From contig NZ_VCRA01000006.1 of NCBI RefSeq assembly GCF_005938385.1, forward strand, positions 1 through 64,000: a stretch of DNA of 64,000 nt, written 5' to 3'. Position numbers and translations under genes: made by a program. Source of the stretch: Paenibacillus mesophilus. Lineage in GTDB: Bacteria; Bacillota; Bacilli; Paenibacillales; NBRC-103111. Below, one piece after another: positions 16,850 to 24,748 of this stretch. The stretch's first letter is position 1. Every line of letters begins with the position of its first letter. The notes under the pieces were generated by a model. It was given only the letters and a program-made list of their open reading frames with translations, had not been told where the DNA came from and made no database searches.

Positions 16850-16990
16850 ATGAGCAAAGCACGCGAGCTGCTGGAAAAACAAAAAGTCGATGTCGAGACA
16901 GCACGAGCATTGTTGCGGCACGAGAAGGAGCTTGAGGAAGCGGCGGACGAGTGGGAACGAATCTTCGCAGAAGACGAACGGGAGTCATGA
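16850..16990 (+). CDS. 46-aa acidic coiled-coil protein
   Basis: Reads MSKARELLEKQKVDVETARA and continues as a Glu-rich helix. GAAGGTGA precedes the ATG. First gene of the rightward run from the second promoter; a GC-rich hairpin follows its stop (16988-17010). Confidence 0.6.
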   Translation: MSKARELLEKQKVDVETARALLRHEKELEEAADEWERIFAEDERES

Positions 16991-17038
16991 GGGCCGGAGC
17001 TTCGGCCCCTCTAAATAAACGATGGGAGCGGGGATGGA

Positions 17039-17266
17039 ATGGAACTGAAAGTAGGAGACATCATGACGGAGGAACACGTCGATGACTGGGTAAACGTCTT
17101 GCCGCCAGCCACATATAGAGCCGATCTCGTCCAACTCGGCGAGCCCTACAGCCACCGGGAAGATGAGAACGGACGATGGCGGGCGACATACCCCACGGCC
17201 GCAAAAATTGCCGGGCAGTGGCGGTATATGGGGAACTGCTTCCGGGGATCAACCGAAGCGAAATAA
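17039..17266 (+). CDS. 75-aa phage protein, unknown function
   Basis: Begins MELKVGDIMTEEHVDDWVN and contains ENGRWRATYPTAAKIAGQW. GGGAGCGGGG precedes the start. It is followed by a small hairpin (GGGGCC/GGCCCC near 17274) that may act as an attenuator before the next gene. Confidence 0.55.
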   Translation: MELKVGDIMTEEHVDDWVNVLPPATYRADLVQLGEPYSHREDENGRWRATYPTAAKIAGQWRYMGNCFRGSTEAK

Positions 17267-17315
17267 ACAACGCGGGGCCACAAAAGGCCCCCCTATATGA
17301 GGAGGTTGACGGGAG

Positions 17316-17576
17316 ATGACATTCAAAGAAGCTATCACGGGAACGATTCCTACTTGCCACTATCCAGAAATTCGAAAGAAATTTGAAGTGGCGGTTGTGG
17401 ATATGGATGCGGGGGAGAACAAGCTAGGAAGGTTGAATGAGCACGGCGAGTTCATTTGGTCGGGGTTACCGTGTACAAAATATGACAACAAGATTGTTTG
17501 GGATTGGACGCATACGGAGAGGACCATGTTAATTATTCTGCGAACACCTGCCCGCACTAATAACGCGGGAGCTTAA
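17316..17576 (+). CDS. 86-aa phage protein, unknown function
   Basis: Begins MTFKEAITGTIPTCHYPEIR and includes GLPCTKYDNKIVWDW. Strong AGGAGG at 17301. Same strand and spacing as its small neighbours. No family recognised. Confidence 0.6.
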   Translation: MTFKEAITGTIPTCHYPEIRKKFEVAVVDMDAGENKLGRLNEHGEFIWSGLPCTKYDNKIVWDWTHTERTMLIILRTPARTNNAGA

Positions 17577-17604
17577 CGACTCCCCTCTAAGGAGGCTGAC
17601 GGAA

Positions 17605-17814
17605 ATAAACGGAGACGTATCGTATTATACCAACCTACTCCGCGCCCGCATGGAGCCGATCGCAATGCGCAAGCTGTACGTCGAGCAGTCTGGGTTGATA
17701 CTGGCCGACGATGGTCTGCCGGACTCGCAGCTGGTAGCAGAGATGCGGGCGCTGCATATGGCCTACGTAATCGTATATGATGACTGGTTTGCCGCGACGG
17801 ACCGGCGAAAATAG
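17605..17814 (+). CDS. 69-codon frame with ATA at the expected start
   Basis: A strong AAGGAGG followed nine bases later by ATA opens a frame of 69 codons: INGDVSYYTNLLRARMEP ... FAATDRRK. The leader matches that of the preceding gene (AGGAGG-TTGACGGGAG-ATG versus AGGAGG-CTGACGGAA-ATA), suggesting that an ATG has mutated to ATA. Translation may use ATA weakly or begin at the ATG at 17650 (54 aa). A terminator follows the stop. Confidence 0.5.
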   Translation: MNGDVSYYTNLLRARMEPIAMRKLYVEQSGLILADDGLPDSQLVAEMRALHMAYVIVYDDWFAATDRRK

Positions 17815-17818
17815 AAGA

Positions 17819-17847
17819 ACCCCCGCCAGCGCATAGCCAGCGGGGGT
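17819..17847. terminator. CCCGC...GCGGG terminator, copy 1
   Basis: An 8-bp stem ACCCCCGC/GCGGGGGT with a GCCAGC-containing loop and GTTTT after it. It separates the rightward small-gene run from the leftward membrane protein gene at 17851. It resembles the stem-loops at 18288 and 23927. Confidence 0.85.
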
Positions 17848-17850
17848 GTT

Positions 17851-18204
17851 TTAACTATATTCTTTTGTGACACTGATTATGTAGTAATTGATGAATCCAC
17901 TAATGAACATAAGAACTGCTGCCAGCACAACAGATGCCCCTAAGTCATCGAATATTGTACCCGTCATCCAGCCAAGAATCCCCCAGTAAATAACAAAAAA
18001 GACGCACGCAAACATACAAGAGTATTTAAAGTAATAAGCCAATATTAATAGTAGGGCTGTGCCGCCTCCGACCCACCAGGAACCCATATAAGCTCCAGTC
18101 GAAATCGAACAGACAAGTATTTGAAACCAATAGAAAGTAATCTTTAAAGATTCTGCAGTAATTCTTCGATTTCGTTGAAAGTAGTCTTCACTCACAATTA
18201 TCAC
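17851..18204 (-). CDS. Small multi-pass membrane protein, AT-rich
   Basis: Protein of 117 aa with about four hydrophobic segments from residue 22 on. Much lower GC than the structural genes. No family recognised. It sits alone between two terminator-like hairpins in the accessory block, typical of a phage moron gene that could alter the lysogen's membrane. Confidence 0.65.
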   Translation of the reverse strand: MIIVSEDYFQRNRRITAESLKITFYWFQILVCSISTGAYMGSWWVGGGTALLLILAYYFKYSCMFACVFFVIYWGILGWMTGTIFDDLGASVVLAAVLMFISGFINYYIISVTKEYS

Positions 18205-18287
18205 TCCAAGTATGGGGACCCCCCCACTATTATCATATGCTCCAATATTTTACGAGAAAGTGTGGAAAAAGTTTCTAAAAAATGAAG

Positions 18288-18309
18288 CCCGCCAGCCAAA
18301 GCCAGCGGG
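18288..18309 (-). terminator. CCCGC...GCGGG terminator, copy 2
   Basis: Five-bp stem CCCGC/GCGGG with a 12-base loop of the same type as copies 1 and 3. The minus-strand tail reads CTTCATTTTTT. It ends the kelch gene. Confidence 0.7.
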
Positions 18310-18317
18310 ACATTCCT

Positions 18318-19751
18318 TTAGTTACTGCTGTATTCGTTTACCTCAAACATTTCGATCTTATCGAATGCAATATAATCTTTCCGGGAAAGGAAACTGGCTT
18401 TATTGAAATTCTTGTTGATCGTATAAACTTCCAATCCTGTCCCGGCAGCTCGTCCGTTATACCAGGAGATGAATGCATTTACTTCCGTCATGGACAGGTC
18501 ATATTCCTTTTCCAATCCACTGACGAGTGTTATCGTAAGGAGCGCGCGATTCGTAGCAGCAGGAGCTTGTGGAGTCGCTGAAGCTTCGTTCGAATTGCCA
18601 CTTTCTCCTCCGGCATTGACGGCCGTTACAACGTAATAATATGTAGTTCCATTTGTGACCGATGTATCAGTGTATGTCGTTCCAGTAACGCTAGATGCTA
18701 TTGTGGAGTAAGGGCCTCCTGCTGTTGTGAAGCGTTTTACATTGTAGCCGGTCGCTCCAGAGACTGCGGACCACGATAATGCTACCTGCGACGGTCCGGC
18801 TATTGCAACTAGATTTTGTGGTTGTGTTGGCTCATTTACCGATGAATATACTTCAACTTTATTTAGCTGGTTTAGACCACCTATTACATATATTTTCCCA
18901 TACGCTGTTGCTGCACCTGGAGCGTTACGACTAGTGGGTATATTGATCTTACTAGCCCATGTATTCGTTTCTGGAGTATATTCTTGAGTAGCATTTTTAT
19001 TTACATCAGGTGTACTTCCACTCATTACATATATTTTATTGTTAAGAACAGCGTAACCAGAACTACTTGTCCCAATGGGCATATTAGCCTTTGTAGCCCA
19101 AGTATTCGTAATGGGGTTGTATTCTTCCACAACATTGTACGTTATACTTCCTCCTATCGCATATATTTTGTTATTTAACGTAATAAACCCCAATTGTGAT
19201 CTTCCAGTTGGCATATCTGCTTTTGTTGTCCAGGTGTTAGTAGCAGGATCGTATTCTTCTAATTTTTTTGAAGCTCCTGAGCCTGTGGCTCCACCTACAA
19301 CATATATTTTTCCATTTACAGTAGCTGCAGCTGCATGGTATCTGCCGGTCGGCATATTTGCCTTAGCTGTCCATGCATTGCCTACCGGATCATATTCATA
19401 AGTGGTATTTTGTTGTAATTGTTGTCCTGCAAGTCCACCAAAAAGATAGATTTTCCCATTTGTAGTTGCTATAGCAAAGCTCTGATGTACTACTGGAATC
19501 GGCGCTTTTGTTGTCCATGTATCAGTTATTGGATCATATTCTTCAACTACAGTAGTACCCTGTCCATTATTATCATTACCTCCTACTGCATAGATTTTAT
19601 TATTTACTTCAACCACTCCCAAGTGATACCTTCCTGTAGGCATATCTGCTTTCTGCTCCCACGATTCGGTCGCAAATGCTGATACCGCAAACATGGGTAC
19701 TGCCAACACGATCATCATAACCATAAACATTAAATGTTTCAGTCTTTTCAT
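18318..19751 (-). CDS. Secreted kelch-repeat/fibronectin III protein
   Basis: Protein of 477 aa: signal peptide (about 1-28), six kelch motifs (about 29-305, each with the W..KA.MPTGRY...GKIYV.GG...V.EYDP pattern) expected to form one beta-propeller, one fibronectin type III domain (about 308-395), then an 80-residue C-terminal domain. That last domain recurs in the membrane protein at 23962. Probably exported by the lysogen; the ligand is unknown. AT-rich compared with the phage late genes, so likely an accessory acquisition. Confidence 0.85.
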   Translation of the reverse strand: MKRLKHLMFMVMMIVLAVPMFAVSAFATESWEQKADMPTGRYHLGVVEVNNKIYAVGGNDNNGQGTTVVEEYDPITDTWTTKAPIPVVHQSFAIATTNGKIYLFGGLAGQQLQQNTTYEYDPVGNAWTAKANMPTGRYHAAAATVNGKIYVVGGATGSGASKKLEEYDPATNTWTTKADMPTGRSQLGFITLNNKIYAIGGSITYNVVEEYNPITNTWATKANMPIGTSSSGYAVLNNKIYVMSGSTPDVNKNATQEYTPETNTWASKINIPTSRNAPGAATAYGKIYVIGGLNQLNKVEVYSSVNEPTQPQNLVAIAGPSQVALSWSAVSGATGYNVKRFTTAGGPYSTIASSVTGTTYTDTSVTNGTTYYYVVTAVNAGGESGNSNEASATPQAPAATNRALLTITLVSGLEKEYDLSMTEVNAFISWYNGRAAGTGLEVYTINKNFNKASFLSRKDYIAFDKIEMFEVNEYSSN

Positions 19752-19942
19752 AAATCCTCCTATTAATTTGTATTTAATATATTTTCATCCACATTCTATA
19801 GGTCGTACGAACTATCGTCCAAACATAAAATTGAAGATAATGTAATAATAGGTCGAATAATGAAAATAAATATCTGCGATACCAAGACTTACCGCTCAAA
19901 CTAATCCGGATGGATTGCTACAATTGAACATAGGTGATTACT

Positions 19943-20803
19943 ATGTTTATTCCTCCTATGCTTCTAGAAACAGCCAAATCAGCATTCAACAGCCCCGACC
20001 ACATATTCGAGCCGAAGATCGACGGTCATCGGCTTCTTTTGTCGCGTCTTAGCAGCGGCCCCACACGGCTCTACTCGCGCCACAATAACGAATGCACGCG
20101 GCAATATCCGGAACTGTTCGATATTGCCCAGGACGACATCCAACTGGACGGCGAGGTCGCTTGTGTGGATCGGGACTCCGGCCTGATCGATTTTGAATCG
20201 GTCATGGAACGGTTCAGCGCTCGGAAGACCGACAAGATACTTCGTCTGAGCGCCACCCAGCCGGCGAATTACCTGGTGTTCGATATCCTCCGGTACCGGG
20301 GCGAAGACCTGCGGGGATGGCCGTTGATGAAGCGAAAGGAGCTGCTCGCCGGATTAGACTTTGGCAATCCACGGATCAGCGTCGTGCCGTATATCGAACG
20401 CGAAGGCGAACGGTTGTATCGGGAGATCGTAGCGCGGCAGATGGAGGGCATCGTTGCAAAAAGAAAGGAGTCGGTCTACGCGAGCGGACAGCGAAGCGCG
20501 AGCTGGCTGAAGGTGATCAACTGGACGTATGTCGATGTCGTGCTTACGGGTTGGCGGAAGGATGAATTCGGCTGGCTCGTAGGTGTGCAAGAGGGTGAGC
20601 GGATCAGGCCGGCGGGCGTGGTTGAGTTGGGCGTGACGGCACAGCAGCGCCGGGCGTTTTACGGGGCCGTGCGGCCGTATGTAACCGGAGAGGATAAGCA
20701 CAATGTATATGTGCAGCCGTTGATTAGGGCACGCGTGAAGATCCGGAACTGGACGAAGAAAGGACTCCTAAGGAGTCCGGTGTTCGTGGAGTTTACAGTG
20801 TGA
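19943..20803 (+). CDS. ATP-dependent DNA ligase (LigD/LigB-like adenylation and OB domains)
   Basis: Protein of 286 aa. The nucleotidyl-transfer motif EPKIDGHRLLL carries the adenylated Lys (K-x-D-G), ESVMERF and LVFDILRYRGEDL are later adenylation motifs, and EGIVAKRKESVYASGQRSASWLKVI matches motifs IV-V. A short OB fold follows. AGGTGA lies 5 bases before the ATG at 19943; an in-frame GTG three codons earlier has no such site. It joins nicks using ATP, unlike the NAD-dependent housekeeping enzyme. It stands alone on the plus strand. Confidence 0.88.
   Translation: MFIPPMLLETAKSAFNSPDHIFEPKIDGHRLLLSRLSSGPTRLYSRHNNECTRQYPELFDIAQDDIQLDGEVACVDRDSGLIDFESVMERFSARKTDKILRLSATQPANYLVFDILRYRGEDLRGWPLMKRKELLAGLDFGNPRISVVPYIEREGERLYREIVARQMEGIVAKRKESVYASGQRSASWLKVINWTYVDVVLTGWRKDEFGWLVGVQEGERIRPAGVVELGVTAQQRRAFYGAVRPYVTGEDKHNVYVQPLIRARVKIRNWTKKGLLRSPVFVEFTV
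20759..20795. repeat. Direct repeat copy A (3' end of ligase gene)
   Basis: Thirty-seven bases at the 3' end of the ligase gene recur at 21238-21274 with about 33 identities. See the remnant at 21238. Confidence 0.7.
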
Positions 20804-20835
20804 ATTTCCATCACTAAATTTTTACAAGCGAGTTC

Positions 20836-21111
20836 TTAAGCATTTGTTTCTTCAACCTGGTGGTTTCTTCCGATATTTCGACCACCACCTCTTTGAGCTC
20901 CCCGCGGAGTTAATCCAGTGACCGATCTTGCTTGACTTCTATGCATTTGATCTAATACTAAACCACTTGGTAGATGTCTTACGTTATCCATATAATCTGT
21001 CAATGCAATATTCATCATTGCAGAAATCGAAACCCCCTTGTGTTCACTAATTTCCTTGAAATACGTGTGCAGCTTTTCGTTGATACGTATATTTACTCTT
21101 GTAGACTTCAT
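20836..21111 (-). CDS. Ribbon-helix-helix (CopG-like) DNA-binding protein
   Basis: Protein of 91 aa. TRVNIRINEKLHTYFKEISE then GVSISAMMNIALTDYM matches the strand-helix-helix of RHH regulators. A Gly/Arg/Gln-rich tail follows. GGGAGGGA precedes the ATG. Could regulate the neighbouring ligase or cassette genes. Confidence 0.7.
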   Translation of the reverse strand: MKSTRVNIRINEKLHTYFKEISEHKGVSISAMMNIALTDYMDNVRHLPSGLVLDQMHRSQARSVTGLTPRGAQRGGGRNIGRNHQVEETNA

Positions 21112-21157
21112 ACCGAATCCCTCCCAGATATTGTCTTAACGATAGGATAGCACAATC

Positions 21158-21198
21158 AAAAAGCGGCGTCAATCAGTGATTGTTTGTCGCCGCTTTTT
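21158..21198. terminator. Bidirectional terminator
   Basis: An 11-bp stem AAAAAGCGGCG/CGCCGCTTTTT with an inner CAATCA/TGATTG stem. It can end the leftward three-gene cassette and any rightward transcript. Confidence 0.85.
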
Positions 21199-21237
21199 GT
21201 ATTCCTGTTCTGCAATTAGAAACTTAACGGAAAACAA

Positions 21238-21284
21238 AAAGGACTCCTACTGAGTCCTGTGTTTGTGGAGTTTATCGAATAGCC
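21238..21284 (+). pseudogene. Remnant of a second ligase 3' end (repeat copy B)
   Basis: The frame KGLLLSPVFVEFIE followed by a stop parallels the ligase C-terminus KGLLRSPVFVEFTV. Only these last 14 codons remain, next to the terminator. This looks like a recombination or deletion scar from a related ligase gene or from mosaic exchange between phages. Confidence 0.6.
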
Positions 21285-21313
21285 ACTGTCAACTACAGAC
21301 AGTAGTGTATTAC

Positions 21314-21895
21314 CTAAATGTTGATTCTTTGTTCTAATTTTTGAATCTCAGCGTTTGTTTTTCCGAGCGTTTCCAGAAATTCGTCCTTAGTTTCTCTAAG
21401 AAATTCATCATTTACCTCATGTGACTGTAAATTTCGAAACCAACTGATTTTCCTGTATGCGACGTTAAGCCTAACTAACAATTCATCTGAAATAATTAGA
21501 TGAGTCATCGTGCTCTTCCATATATCGTCAGTAAAATGATTTTTCATATGTACAAAATTACCAACTTCGTAAGGCAATGCAGTTTCTAACATTGTGATGT
21601 TATCTTTAAGTTCTTCTCTTATCAACTTCAACATTGTAAGTGATGTAGCAAGTTGCTTTTTATTCTCGTTATTGAATGTGCTGTTAATCTGATATGCTGC
21701 TACGATAATAGCAACAATTCCACCAAGAATCCCACCAATAATATTCCCTACAGATTGAATTAATGCACTAGCCCAATCTTTTCCTGTACTTGCGTAGGTA
21801 TTTATTGCTTGTATAAACCCTGATAAAAAGAAAGATACAAGCACTATTGATAAAATTAAATATATGATTTGTTTAATGGAGAAAGGAATCTTCAT
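21314..21895 (-). CDS. Two-helix membrane protein, third gene of the AT-rich cassette
   Basis: Protein of 193 aa: transmembrane helices at about 8-28 and 46-66 (the second contains SVGNIIGGILGGIVAIIVA), then a mainly helical cytoplasmic region of about 125 residues. The start overlaps the previous stop by 4 bases (ATGA). The same plan of two helices with a VGxIIGG motif followed by helices is seen in the phage protein at 50214. Function unknown; the layout fits a membrane effector of a defence or exclusion system. Confidence 0.65.
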   Translation of the reverse strand: MKIPFSIKQIIYLILSIVLVSFFLSGFIQAINTYASTGKDWASALIQSVGNIIGGILGGIVAIIVAAYQINSTFNNENKKQLATSLTMLKLIREELKDNITMLETALPYEVGNFVHMKNHFTDDIWKSTMTHLIISDELLVRLNVAYRKISWFRNLQSHEVNDEFLRETKDEFLETLGKTNAEIQKLEQRINI

Positions 21896-22587
21896 ATAGT
21901 ATTCCTTATCCTCTCATTCATACTTAACCTCATTTTTTGTAGGAATGGAGGTAAGGAATTTTCTACATCAATGGATATAATATTTCCAGAATTATCAATA
22001 TTAGCCACCACCACATCTACTACTTGAACGGCGAGTTTCTCCCTCCCCCCCTCACCGCCGTCCTTTGAATCAGTTAAAAATGAAGGGGGGGACTCCTGTA
22101 AACCGTTGGTCATATCTTTGAGTGCTCCGAAAGTTGAACTAGGATCAATTTTACTCTTGTTCGAAAATTCTAGACATTGCTCGGGTTTCAAAATAAAATA
22201 CACTTGAATGAAAGGAAGAATATCATTAAATATATATTTCTTCCCACATTCTTCACAGTATATTTCATAAACAGTTTCTGTGCTTATTCTTTTGAATTGC
22301 TCCCTCGTATACTTAAACCTATGGTCACACGCGACATTAGAGCATTCAAAGAAATAAATAATATCGAATGGCCCATCGGCATTAGTGAAAAATAAAAAAA
22401 ATTGAACTGCATCCCTAGCTGTCATCATGTTTTTGTGCGCGAATCGATATGGACTTAAATACGCCTTATTGTAATAAATTGTTTCACGAGCGAATCTATC
22501 CAAGTTTTCAAGAAGATAAGAGGGATAGAAGTTCTGCATGTTTGTTTCACGATAAATGCTCAGAAATTTTTCGTATAACAAACTCAT
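21892..22587 (-). CDS. Zinc-ribbon-containing protein, second gene of the AT-rich cassette
   Basis: Protein of 231 aa. ECSNVACDHRF and, about 25 residues later, YCEECGKKY supply two Cys pairs that could bind zinc. The C-terminal third is low-complexity and polar (SKDGGEGGREK). GAAGGAGAAGG precedes the ATG at 22587, 41 bases inside the first cassette gene. No family recognised. Much lower GC than the flanking phage genes. Confidence 0.6.
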   Translation of the reverse strand: MSLLYEKFLSIYRETNMQNFYPSYLLENLDRFARETIYYNKAYLSPYRFAHKNMMTARDAVQFFLFFTNADGPFDIIYFFECSNVACDHRFKYTREQFKRISTETVYEIYCEECGKKYIFNDILPFIQVYFILKPEQCLEFSNKSKIDPSSTFGALKDMTNGLQESPPSFLTDSKDGGEGGREKLAVQVVDVVVANIDNSGNIISIDVENSLPPFLQKMRLSMNERIRNTI

Positions 22588-23737
22588 CCTTCTCCTTCCT
22601 GTCTTTTCGCATTTGTACATAATAATCTAATATCATTGTAGCATTTCGAGAAATAATTTTCACATCGACAAATTCGTCAGTTTTCGTCATTTTCCAATGA
22701 TAACCACCCTCACGCATTTCTTCCTTTATTAATTCTTTTAATTGCCAATAAGTTTTAGAACTGTAGATCGGTCCTCTGTCCTCATGTTTAGATGTTGCTC
22801 TTGTATGGTCACCTTCACTAAAGTGAAATCTGAATATCCACCCTTTTTTAAATAGTGATGGACTTATTGTATTAGCAACATCCTGATAAATTACTGCTTT
22901 TATTTGTTCAATATATTCATCTTCTATTTTTTTTAAACCCATATCTATTAGGAATTTCCTTATTTTCTCTTCTGTTTCAGGTTTTATTCGCTCTCTTAAC
23001 ATTTCTTCAGCTTCTTCACTTAACTCTTTGAAGAGATTGAATATTACTGTGCTGCCTGCATACTCGTCTAAAAAATTCACATTAAGCGAGAGTGGAGATA
23101 GGTCGTCGCCATTTGATGAGTTTCCACTCAACATCTCTTTCAACTCATTTATCAGGGCTAACTGCTCTTTTTTGGCTTCCTTACAAAATACTTCAAGCTG
23201 CGCTTGATTAAATCTAATAATTATTAGTCGATTAATAATATCAACCGTTATACATGCAAAAAAATTAGTAAAACCATACTGCTGTTCTACGTTTCCTAGA
23301 CGAATAATCAAGTGGCATGCAACCAACTTACTTTGGTTAAATTCCACTCTAGTAGTACAAAGTTTATATTTTTTCCCAAAATCGATCTTTTCAGTTAACA
23401 TCTTATTGAATTGAAGCGAGGTATTAGTCTTCAGATGTGCATGTACTTTGTTTACTGACATTTCGCTATCTGCAAAGAACTCATTAAACCTTAATACATA
23501 TTCATAATTGGTATTGTCATACATAAGGATATTAAATACAAAATCATCAAATTGTTCGCTTGTAAAACTTCCTTCCGGGTTCTGGATTTCTTCATTAATA
23601 ATATTAAGAATATTTTGGTATTTTTCTGGTGTGGAGTCGGCCTTTATTCTAGTTGTTCTACCTTTAGTATTCATTAAGGTAAAAAAATCCTCAAATTCAC
23701 CTATGTGTATGTTTTTTAATGTTCGCAGCGACAACAA
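22547..23737 (-). CDS. Large unknown protein, first gene of the AT-rich cassette
   Basis: Protein of 396 aa with no domain I recognise. It has a helical segment around LSEEAEEMLRERIKPETEE and a C-terminal part containing GWIFRFHFSEGDHTR and YYVQMRKDRKEKDEF. The frame begins at a TTG (23737) behind GGGGGATGA. An ATG at 23747 is separated from this frame by a run of eight T, so slippage by one base would give an ATG-started product. It is translationally coupled to the two genes that follow. Candidate sensor or effector of a defence system. Confidence 0.6.
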   Translation of the reverse strand: MLSLRTLKNIHIGEFEDFFTLMNTKGRTTRIKADSTPEKYQNILNIINEEIQNPEGSFTSEQFDDFVFNILMYDNTNYEYVLRFNEFFADSEMSVNKVHAHLKTNTSLQFNKMLTEKIDFGKKYKLCTTRVEFNQSKLVACHLIIRLGNVEQQYGFTNFFACITVDIINRLIIIRFNQAQLEVFCKEAKKEQLALINELKEMLSGNSSNGDDLSPLSLNVNFLDEYAGSTVIFNLFKELSEEAEEMLRERIKPETEEKIRKFLIDMGLKKIEDEYIEQIKAVIYQDVANTISPSLFKKGWIFRFHFSEGDHTRATSKHEDRGPIYSSKTYWQLKELIKEEMREGGYHWKMTKTDEFVDVKIISRNATMILDYYVQMRKDRKEKDEFVIRKISEHLS

Positions 23738-23926
23738 AAAAAATCATCCCCCAATAACTATTCGACACTATTCGCTGCTTTCATAATGTATTATTCGGGG
23801 TGATTTTTCAACAAGAACATGGGTTCTATTCCATCTATTGGTGATTGAATCTTTTTACCAAAGATAGTTCGATCGGTAATACTGCATTCAAAGTCGTTCT
23901 ATTGTTTTCTTGATTTTCTATAAGAT
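23738..23926. other. AT-rich promoter region of the three-gene cassette
   Basis: No gene seen. It must contain the leftward promoter of the cassette; I see no consensus pair that I would assign with confidence. Confidence 0.35.
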
Positions 23927-23960
23927 AAAATCCCCGCCAGCCGAAGCCAGCGGGGATTTT
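23927..23960. terminator. CCCGC...GCGGG terminator, copy 3
   Basis: Perfect 11-bp stem AAAATCCCCGC/GCGGGGATTTT with the same GCCAGC-type loop as copies 1 and 2. It ends the gene at 23962. Confidence 0.88.
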
Positions 23961-23961
23961 A

Positions 23962-24651
23962 TTAATTACTGTTCTCGTTTCTACTAATCTCGTTCACTTC
24001 AAATACTTCAATCTTATCGAATGTGATGTAGTCCTTGCGACTAGTATATCTGCTCGAAGCTAGGTGCTTATTTAATGCATAAACTTCCGGTCCAATACCT
24101 GATGCTCGGTTATTGTACCACAAAATAAAAGAACCAAGCTCGGGAACAGTTAGAGAATAGGGCTTTTTACTCCCGTTGTTTAAAGTAATAATTAACATCG
24201 CACGATTTGGCGATGCAGGAGTTTGTGGCGATCCGTTTGAAATCCTCCCCTCATCTTCTAATTTTTCGGGTTCACTTTCAGGAGAAGGAGACCTAAATCC
24301 ACTTAATTTTTGCAGTCTCCTCCACATTAACCAATGACAAACAATGTGGGTTAGTATAACAATGATTCCTGATACACCCAAGGCGGCCAGTATTCTTATT
24401 AACGAGTCACTGTTACTATTATAGTCGATATTACCAATTGCCATTAAATACCCTACCACCAGTATAAGTGTTCCGATACGAAACATATATGTTTCATACA
24501 ATAATTGGTTTAATTTAGGATTTACACCACCTGTGCTGTTAAGTATGGTTCCAGTCAACTCGTGAACATCATTGTCTTTCCATGTTTTTCTCATAAAAAC
24601 AGTAACAGCAAAAATAATACCAGCTGCTAATTGTATTGCTGATGCCAACAA
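23962..24651 (-). CDS. Membrane protein sharing the C-terminal domain of the kelch protein
   Basis: Protein of 229 aa, TTG start at 24651 behind AGGAGG. It has three hydrophobic segments in the first 115 residues, a Pro/Ser/Glu linker, and an 80-residue C-terminal domain (from NRAMLIITL) that matches the end of the kelch protein at 18318: common elements include W-Y-N-x-R-A, SRKDYI, FDKIE and FEVNE. The rest of the two proteins is unrelated. Both genes end in the same type of terminator. Confidence 0.7.
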   Translation of the reverse strand: MLASAIQLAAGIIFAVTVFMRKTWKDNDVHELTGTILNSTGGVNPKLNQLLYETYMFRIGTLILVVGYLMAIGNIDYNSNSDSLIRILAALGVSGIIVILTHIVCHWLMWRRLQKLSGFRSPSPESEPEKLEDEGRISNGSPQTPASPNRAMLIITLNNGSKKPYSLTVPELGSFILWYNNRASGIGPEVYALNKHLASSRYTSRKDYITFDKIEVFEVNEISRNENSN

Positions 24652-24748
24652 GACTTTTTCCTCCTAATATAGTATTAAATGCTATTCCATAGCATTCTAC
24701 AGGAGGTAACAAAACCCTTCTGAAATTTATAAATGATTGCTCAGGTAC

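Noticed and set aside
14044..24748. Search for an integrase in the left arm
   Set aside because: No serine or tyrosine recombinase motifs in any frame here; it is presumably beyond the right edge.
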